Source: Deltaproteobacteria bacterium GWA2_38_16 (GTDB lineage: Bacteria; Bdellovibrionota; JACOXK01; 2-02-FULL-40-11). From it: a stretch of 64,000 nucleotides of DNA. The notes under the pieces are model-generated. The model did no database searches, was not told where the DNA came from, and was given only the letters and a program-made list of their open reading frames with translations. The stretch lies in contig MGPE01000008.1 in NCBI GenBank assembly GCA_001797335.1, positions 124,001-188,000 of the forward strand. The letters are read 5' to 3'. The position numbers and the translations under genes are program-made. The stretch's first letter is position 1. The number at the start of each line of letters is the position of its first letter. Positions 58,508-64,000 of the stretch are shown here, in pieces.

Positions 58508-59563
58508 ATGGTGCAAATAAGTCAAAGACAGCAAAAAATACTCCTCCTCATGCTTGATCGTGGAGTCAAGACAACTTCAACGATTCAAGCTGAAATTGTA
58601 CGAGGTGGGGACATCGTATCTCTTGTTACCATTAAGCGCGAGATTAAAAAGATGCTTAAAAAGGGATTGCTGCTTCCCAGGGGATCTGGTCGTTCCAGAA
58701 GTTATGAGGTGAGTACATTGGCCAAGATTTTTATCAATATTCCTGCCCGTACTTATTGTGAGCAGGAGCCGGACAAGCGTTTTGGTTCATCGCACTTTAA
58801 TTTTGATCTATTTACATCTTTTCCAAATAACATTTTTTCAGAACATGAACTTAATATATTAAATAAAGCTACCACCGAGTATTATCGGCGTACGAAAACA
58901 CTGTCATTGACAATAGAAAAAAAAGAACTTGAGCGTCTTGTCATTGAGCTTTCATGGAAATCCTCGCGTATTGAGGGTAACACCTATACACTTCTTGATA
59001 CAGAAAAATTGATCTTAGAACACAAAGAAGCTCTTGGGCATGACAAAAAAGAAGCGCGCATGATCTTGAATCACAAAGATGCATTTAGTTATATTCACGA
59101 AAACAAATCTCAATTTTTAACTCTCTCTAAGAGAAATTTGCAAGATTTACACGCGATTATCACTAAAGATTTGAGTGTTGAAAAGGGTTTCAGAAAACAT
59201 CCCGTTGGGGTGGTTGGTTCAAAATATCAGCCTCTAGATAATGTCCATCAGATTATGGATGCTATAGAAAAACTTTCTTTTTTTATCTCAAGTGCCCAAA
59301 CACCCTATGTGAAAGCTCTTGTGGCGCTTTTGGGTATTAGCTACATTCAACCCTTTGAAGATGGTAACAAGCGCACGTCGCGTCTAATGGCGAACGCCCT
59401 TCTGATGGCTCACAACATGGCACCGCTTTCATATCGCAGTGTAAATGAGCAGGAATATCGCGATGCTATCCTTGTATTTTATGAAGTCAATTCTATCATT
59501 CCATTCAAAAGGATTTTCATCGATCAGTATGATTTTGCTGCAAGAAATTATGCAGTAAAATAG
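58508..59563 (+). CDS. Fic-family protein with HTH domain and Gln at the catalytic His
   Basis: About 351 aa. An N-terminal winged helix (residues about 1-60, LLMLDRGVKTTSTIQAEIV) precedes a helical linker with SSRIEGN, the class II (S/T)xxxE(G/N) inhibitory motif. The Fic motif near residue 285 reads QPFEDGNKRTSR where HPFxxGNGRxxR is expected; the codon is CAA. The ATG 58508 is chosen because the protein then starts like its family and a TATACT -10 box lies at 58485; ATG 58475 is the alternative. It is the last gene before the right att site. Confidence 0.82.
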   Translation: MVQISQRQQKILLLMLDRGVKTTSTIQAEIVRGGDIVSLVTIKREIKKMLKKGLLLPRGSGRSRSYEVSTLAKIFINIPARTYCEQEPDKRFGSSHFNFDLFTSFPNNIFSEHELNILNKATTEYYRRTKTLSLTIEKKELERLVIELSWKSSRIEGNTYTLLDTEKLILEHKEALGHDKKEARMILNHKDAFSYIHENKSQFLTLSKRNLQDLHAIITKDLSVEKGFRKHPVGVVGSKYQPLDNVHQIMDAIEKLSFFISSAQTPYVKALVALLGISYIQPFEDGNKRTSRLMANALLMAHNMAPLSYRSVNEQEYRDAILVFYEVNSIIPFKRIFIDQYDFAARNYAVK

Positions 59564-59568
59564 ATTCT

Positions 59569-59583
59569 CACCCCGAAATTTTG
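59569..59583. repeat. Right attachment site
   Basis: CACCCCGAAATTTTG, identical to the tRNA-Pro 3' end copy at 53008-53022. It starts 6 bp after the Fic gene stop and marks the right edge of the inserted element. Confidence 0.72.
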
Positions 59584-59606
59584 GTCAAAAAATTAATGGT
59601 TTTCAT

Positions 59607-62600
59607 TTAATGTCCATGTCGTTTTGTGCCGGAGGTTGTATAATGGTCGACAATGGCTGAAATGACAATAAGCTGTCTTTCTTTGTCTACCCAGTAATGA
59701 ATCCGAGTCGTATTTGCTCCTCCTCCATGTGTTACGTGAGACCAGGCAACAATAGTTTCTTCTCGATAACCATCTTCTCTCTCTCTTTCCATGGCCGCAT
59801 TAGACATCGTAAGATCTGTTTCTTTGAGGGCTAAGCCAAATCGAGATCTTTGTCCAAAGGCAGTCTCAAGAGGGCCTTTAAAGCTTTTTTCAAAAAGGAG
59901 AGGGTAAAGGTGATCATTGATATCCATCAACATATCCCAAACAATAGAACAGTCTAATTGTCCATTATGTTCTTTGGCTGTTCTTTTGGCCTTATCTGTA
60001 AAAAATAACCGATTTGGAAAATAGGCTTCGAGTACTCTTACAACATCGGGAAGGTTTTGACAGACTTCTTTGACTATTGGATGTGGTCTTTGCTGAGCTT
60101 GTACAGATTCTTTAATGATAGGTAATCTTCCCGAAGATTGCCCTTTTAATTTTTGGAGTTCTGTCGTTGCTCGAGCAAGCTCTTCGGCAGTTTGATTATA
60201 AGTTTCTCTTAAAATCCTTAATTCTTCAGTAACTTCTTTATTAACAGCTTCTAAAACAGCAATTTCGTCACCCAGTTCTCCTCTCTTTGCCGCTTGAAGT
60301 TCTGTTTCTAAGGCTTGAATTCGTTCATCACGATTTTTTACAGCTTTTTCTAAAAGAGCCATTTTTTGTTCTGACCGTGCGACTTCTTGTTCTAAAAAGA
60401 GTGTCCATTCTTGAGCTTCGCTAGGGACGTTGGACTGGGGAGGGGATATTTCCGCTTGGGATCTTTGTTGGATGGCTTGAAGCTCAAGGCTTTGCTTGAG
60501 ATTAACAATGTCTAAAATATCTTGAATAGGTTTTTCACCCCTAAAAATACCTGTCCAATTTGAAAGATATTTAACATTTAAATATCTTAAAATTGTATAA
60601 TAAATCTTATTGATAAAGGCTTTTTGGTTAAAGGTAGCTGTAGGAGGTAAAAGGGTGGGGTGCTCTTCAGCCTTTTCCCAATCTAAATTTGGAAAAAAGA
60701 TCTTTGCTTTTCCATAAGTAGCGCGCATTTTGGAAGGAAATATATGTTCATGTTCTTCTTGGATTTCTGTTTTATTTCCACTGAACTGCGAATCCCCCTC
60801 AACATAAACAATGGCCATTCCTAAAAGTTTTTGAGCAAGTTCTTTTGGATCGATAGGAAGTTTTCCAGTAGAGAGTCTTGAAACATAAACAATAGGAAGA
60901 CTTCGTTGAGGATCTTCTAACATGGTTTTAAATTGAGTTGCTTCCCCTACATGAAGCTCATGGTACTGATCCGAAACATCTAGTTCTGCAGACTTAGTTT
61001 TCCAATTTTTCCCTTCTGAAGGATGAAGTATTTCTCGAACAATTCTAGGACTAGAGGGCCAGGCTTTGGATTCCCGAAGGCTATCCGTCTCTGGCATAAG
61101 CCATCGGTAAACACCTACTACGCATTGAATAGATTTCTCGCGAACGGTGAGTGCCATATCCACTCTCCATGATCTTCCTGGACTTCCTCGATCTGGATGC
61201 TGAACCCTTACGGCCCAATATTGAGGAATTACTTCTGAGCCTGTGCCAACTAGTTTTTCTGTGACAACTGCGATTTCAGGATTTTCCCATGTGCCTCCTG
61301 CCATAAATTGATCTATGGGAAGAGTAAAATCCCTACTATGGCTTAAAACCCATTGATAGATCTGCTGGACGACAGAAGCCCACGGTAAATCACCTTGAGC
61401 GTTGGTAGAAACAATATCAAAGTGAGTGCGATAGTGGAGCGTTTTTCCAAAACTAGAGGAATGAATTCCACTTTGTTCAAGAGAAATAGTTTTGGAGTAT
61501 TCAAATAAGTCTTTTCGACCCCCTTCGTTATTTTCAGAAGCCCCATAGCCATAGTTTGTATTTTTAGGGCTGTTTTCTCCCGCAGATTGTTCTGTTTGTG
61601 GGGTATTATTAAAAGAAAAAACAGCATATTGTATTGGGTTACTCAGGGCTTTTTGATGGGTTTTGGAACCTTCAGTAGTAATCATTAACCCGATTCTCTT
61701 ATGGGGATTTTGAGGATCAGAAGGATCTTTAATAATAATGATGATTATTTTCTTGGGAGGATGAGAAGGATCGTAAGGAGTTCCCGTAATGATCTCTTGT
61801 CTTTTTCTTCTTGTTTCGTAACTTTTAAAAATTCCATTTAAAAAAGATAAATCTTGATGAACTTCTGGATCTAAAAATAAAATGAAATCTCCTCCTGTAA
61901 CGTTTTGTCCTCCTTTTGTAGGAGGGAGAAGAGCTGTGGGAGCCAATCGAGGTGCGGTTTTTGGTAGAACGGCCGTGTCTAAACCATGGGCTTGCCCCAG
62001 GGAAAACAGATTTTGACTAGAGAGCCATTCAGATGGATTTTCTAAAAATGCTAAGGAAGGATTATTGACATGAGGATCCAGTACCGGTTCTTGATAGGAA
62101 GGAATCCCTCCGCTTTGAATATAAGGATCATTTAGAATAGTATCCTCATAGTGGGCATCCATTGCTTCTAAGGGACTTTTTGGATTCCCACGTGGAATAA
62201 CATAACCATCCTCCGAAATTTGATTTCTATTAGATACAGTTTTAGGTGTTAGAACAGGGAATTTAGAATTTTTAGAAATGAAAAATATTTTTGTAGCTTT
62301 GACGGTGATTCCTAAGGTTAAAAGAGCTGAAAAAATACCTTCAAAATATCTTTGATCTGAAAAGGCATCGATAGTTTGGTAAGTGATTAATCCTCCTCCC
62401 AGAAGATAAGCGGTTCGAGGAAGAACAAATGAAAGTCCATTAAAAAGAGCAGCCATAGGGAGCATGACTATAACGTTGGTTACAAATCTTTGTGTGAAGG
62501 TGGTATTGGGTTCAGGTGTTCCAAAAACAACATGATTCCAATCCGGAGCTTTTGCAAACAGTGCGGCCATTGCTACAACCCCCAATGTTCCAGAAGGGCC

Positions 62601-63653
62601 AAGAATTATGGCAGAATAACCGCTCGTAATTAAAACTGTTCCAATAGCAGAAGCTTGTCCCAATAATAATAAACTTCCTTTGGATAAAGGCATCATCGTA
62701 GGCTGGCTTCCGGTCATCTGACTCCACCAATCTACTTTTTTAAATATATATTGAGGATCGGGATGGCTGTGCCGTTCAATAACATTTACATATATAGATA
62801 AAATTTCAAAAAAATCTCTATGGGAAACAGTGTCAGGATTACTGGGATAAAAAGATTCAAAAGATATTTTTCCATTGAGTAGTTCTCTTATTTTTAAATA
62901 AAAAATCTTTCTTAGTTGGGGATAGTATTCGTTGAGTCTCTCATAGTAGTTTCGATCTTCACCACGATCTTGCAGTGCTCCTTGGGCATAACGATTAAAA
63001 TCTAATTCTCTTGAACCAAATTCTGTTTCTAATTTTTCTCGTTTTCCTATTTCTTCTCGTATGGTTTTCCAGGCAGATATCAGTAAATTTTTAAAAGGAC
63101 TGTCGGGAATGTTTTTTAATTCTCGCTCATATTCAGAGGCATTATTTTGTTCAGCCATTTTAGAAACCCGTAAAAGACGATCAATGTTGGCATCAAATTC
63201 TTGAAATTCAGGTTTGTCCCCGAAAAGTGCGTGGAGCTTTTTGTGTTCTGAATAAATAGCAGAGGCATCTATACCTACTTCCTTGGCAAATGTTTCAATT
63301 AGGTTTAGAGCACTTTCTTTTCTTCCTTGGTTTTCTTCTTCTTGCACCAATCTCAACATAAAATGAAAAGTGATATATGTTTCGATTTGTTTTTGAATCT
63401 CTTCCAGGGGAGCTTTAAAGGTTTCATAAATTTCAGAAGCTTTTTCTTCAAAAATTTGAGCCAGTTTTTGATAGCTTTGTTTTTCTGAAATGGAAGAGGA
63501 GATTTCTGCCTGAAATTGAGCTTGGTGAGCCATGGTTTTTAAAACGACATATTCCTGGGTTTTTTTAGATAAATCAGAAGGAAGCTCAGTAGCGCTTAGG
63601 GGAATGGATATAAAAATGATGCCTAAAATAAAAAATTTAAATACCCATTTCAT
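59607..63653 (-). CDS. Large exported membrane-associated protein, unknown function
   Basis: About 1348 aa. A Sec-type signal (residues about 1-22, ending LSATEL) opens it; the ATG 63653 is preferred to an upstream in-frame start at 63698 that precedes the signal. Residues 25-310 are helical. Three hydrophobic segments follow at about 322-352, 387-422 and 437-458. A Pro-rich, poorly structured region leads to an unrecognised domain (about 740-1050; WRVDMAL, LPIVYVSRLSTG). A heptad coiled coil spans about 1080-1170. The C-terminus ends in RIHYWVDKERQLIVISAIVDH. Its overall plan (signal, mid-protein membrane segments, C-terminal domains) recalls the 2404-aa protein. Confidence 0.65.
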   Translation of the reverse strand: MKWVFKFFILGIIFISIPLSATELPSDLSKKTQEYVVLKTMAHQAQFQAEISSSISEKQSYQKLAQIFEEKASEIYETFKAPLEEIQKQIETYITFHFMLRLVQEEENQGRKESALNLIETFAKEVGIDASAIYSEHKKLHALFGDKPEFQEFDANIDRLLRVSKMAEQNNASEYERELKNIPDSPFKNLLISAWKTIREEIGKREKLETEFGSRELDFNRYAQGALQDRGEDRNYYERLNEYYPQLRKIFYLKIRELLNGKISFESFYPSNPDTVSHRDFFEILSIYVNVIERHSHPDPQYIFKKVDWWSQMTGSQPTMMPLSKGSLLLLGQASAIGTVLITSGYSAIILGPSGTLGVVAMAALFAKAPDWNHVVFGTPEPNTTFTQRFVTNVIVMLPMAALFNGLSFVLPRTAYLLGGGLITYQTIDAFSDQRYFEGIFSALLTLGITVKATKIFFISKNSKFPVLTPKTVSNRNQISEDGYVIPRGNPKSPLEAMDAHYEDTILNDPYIQSGGIPSYQEPVLDPHVNNPSLAFLENPSEWLSSQNLFSLGQAHGLDTAVLPKTAPRLAPTALLPPTKGGQNVTGGDFILFLDPEVHQDLSFLNGIFKSYETRRKRQEIITGTPYDPSHPPKKIIIIIIKDPSDPQNPHKRIGLMITTEGSKTHQKALSNPIQYAVFSFNNTPQTEQSAGENSPKNTNYGYGASENNEGGRKDLFEYSKTISLEQSGIHSSSFGKTLHYRTHFDIVSTNAQGDLPWASVVQQIYQWVLSHSRDFTLPIDQFMAGGTWENPEIAVVTEKLVGTGSEVIPQYWAVRVQHPDRGSPGRSWRVDMALTVREKSIQCVVGVYRWLMPETDSLRESKAWPSSPRIVREILHPSEGKNWKTKSAELDVSDQYHELHVGEATQFKTMLEDPQRSLPIVYVSRLSTGKLPIDPKELAQKLLGMAIVYVEGDSQFSGNKTEIQEEHEHIFPSKMRATYGKAKIFFPNLDWEKAEEHPTLLPPTATFNQKAFINKIYYTILRYLNVKYLSNWTGIFRGEKPIQDILDIVNLKQSLELQAIQQRSQAEISPPQSNVPSEAQEWTLFLEQEVARSEQKMALLEKAVKNRDERIQALETELQAAKRGELGDEIAVLEAVNKEVTEELRILRETYNQTAEELARATTELQKLKGQSSGRLPIIKESVQAQQRPHPIVKEVCQNLPDVVRVLEAYFPNRLFFTDKAKRTAKEHNGQLDCSIVWDMLMDINDHLYPLLFEKSFKGPLETAFGQRSRFGLALKETDLTMSNAAMEREREDGYREETIVAWSHVTHGGGANTTRIHYWVDKERQLIVISAIVDHYTTSGTKRHGH

Positions 63654-63800
63654 CACAAAACTATCCTTGCCTATTAAACTAAGCAAATGGCATGCCAAAG
63701 AACTCTTTCTGTAAGTAGCTGAGTTTACAAATAAATTTATTTTTTATCCTAAATAAAAGTGTCAAAAAAGATATGATAAGTGACAAATTTCGGCAATGAT

Positions 63801-64000
63801 CTAGGGGATGCAACCGATTTTGGAATAATGGGGGACATTATCCCCTGGGCAAGGGAGGCCATCGTAGGGGGATCGTTTTTTGGATTTTTTAGATGTTTCT
63901 TCTTCTCGTTTTTTTTGTTCTGAAAATTCTTGAGAGTGTTCTAATTTTTTATCTGGAATTTTTGTAGGAGTAAAAGAGTCTGACTTGATTTCTGGCTCTG
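63801..64000 (-). CDS. C-terminal end of an unidentified protein (cut by window edge)
   Basis: An open frame running in from the window edge for 66 codons to TAG at 63801. It is Lys/Glu-rich (KKREEETSKKSKKR), then YDGLPCPGDNVPHYSKIGCIP with two Cys. The 5' part is outside the window, so its start and identity are unknown. It lies upstream of, and on the same strand as, the 1348-aa gene; the 147 bp between them are AT-rich without clear signals. Confidence 0.55.
   Translation of the reverse strand, partial: EPEIKSDSFTPTKIPDKKLEHSQEFSEQKKREEETSKKSKKRSPYDGLPCPGDNVPHYSKIGCIP

Larger units (their letters stand above)
53008..59583. mobile_element. Integrative element in the 3' end of tRNA-Pro(CGG)
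   Basis: A 15-bp direct repeat, CACCCCGAAATTTTG, occurs at the tRNA-Pro 3' end (53008-53022) and at 59569-59583. Both copies are followed by (G)TCAA. The DNA between them, about 6.56 kb, holds a serine recombinase at one end, a replication-relaxation-like protein, iteron-like repeats, a methyltransferase, a BrnT/BrnA pair and a Fic protein at the other end. Gene content and att placement fit an integrative mobilisable or plasmid-like element. No conjugation or phage structural genes were seen. Confidence 0.8.

Overview
The window reads as a chromosomal contig from an uncultured, AT-rich, Gram-negative-type bacterium. The evidence is Sec signal peptides and lipoboxes, an alternative complex III start, LysE, HslUV, Fur/Feo, and tRNA genes without an encoded CCA. 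The set of ACIII, pyruvate:ferredoxin oxidoreductase, terminal heme synthesis and large secreted proteins suggests a deltaproteobacterium-like or Bdellovibrionota/UBA10199-like lineage. That placement is inference, because no rRNA or other marker phylogeny was available. Genes are packed tightly, with many 4-8 nt overlaps and several convergent pairs that share stop codons.

Layout. 1-1.75 kb: start of an alternative complex III operon (ActB cut by the window edge, ActA pentaheme cytochrome). 1.9-6.4 kb: patatin lipase and a ferric-iron-type ABC importer. 6.5-10.7 kb: a three-gene operon of secreted amidohydrolase, secreted tandem uracil-DNA-glycosylase-fold protein and HAD phosphatase. 10.8-12.4 kb: alpha/beta hydrolase and glycerophosphodiesterase. 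12.4-19.6 kb: a 2404-residue exported protein whose C-terminal third joins a Ppx/GppA domain to a RelA/SpoT-type synthetase domain; a DHH-like motif lies before them. 19.7-22.8 kb: GHMP kinase, LysE exporter and an AbiE toxin-antitoxin pair with a perfect palindromic operator. 23-28.6 kb: heme operon hemE-hemN-hemH-hemG behind a lipoprotein. 28.7-35.3 kb: HExxH lipoprotein, Acs and two-subunit PFOR. 35.4-38.2 kb: fur-feoB(split)-zinc ribbon-feoA under a Fur box. 38.2-39.7 kb: mobile mystery protein A/B pair, operator cluster, four-hairpin block and tRNA-Val. 39.7-50.1 kb: paired deoxynucleoside kinases, two orphan OmpR regulators, aldehyde dehydrogenase, dprA-topA and xerC-hslV-hslU. 50.2-52.9 kb: DUF5679 protein, epimerase, NUDIX hydrolase and an MNT/HEPN pair.

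53.0-59.6 kb looks like an integrative element in the 3' end of tRNA-Pro(CGG). A 15-bp direct repeat bounds it. It carries a large serine recombinase, a replication-relaxation-like protein, iteron-like repeats, a methyltransferase, BrnT/BrnA and a Fic protein whose catalytic His position reads Gln. Beyond it lie a second large exported protein (about 1348 aa) and the tail of another gene.

Two families of short palindromic repeats are scattered through the window. Copies sit in frame inside hemH and xerC, across the hemE/hemN junction, directly in front of acs (where one supplies the Shine-Dalgarno) and inside the mobile element.

The strongest candidates for something undescribed are the exported DHH-like/Ppx-GppA/RelA-SpoT megaprotein, the exported double UDG-fold protein, and the tRNA-Pro element with its Gln-substituted Fic and its integrase reading frame running through the att site.
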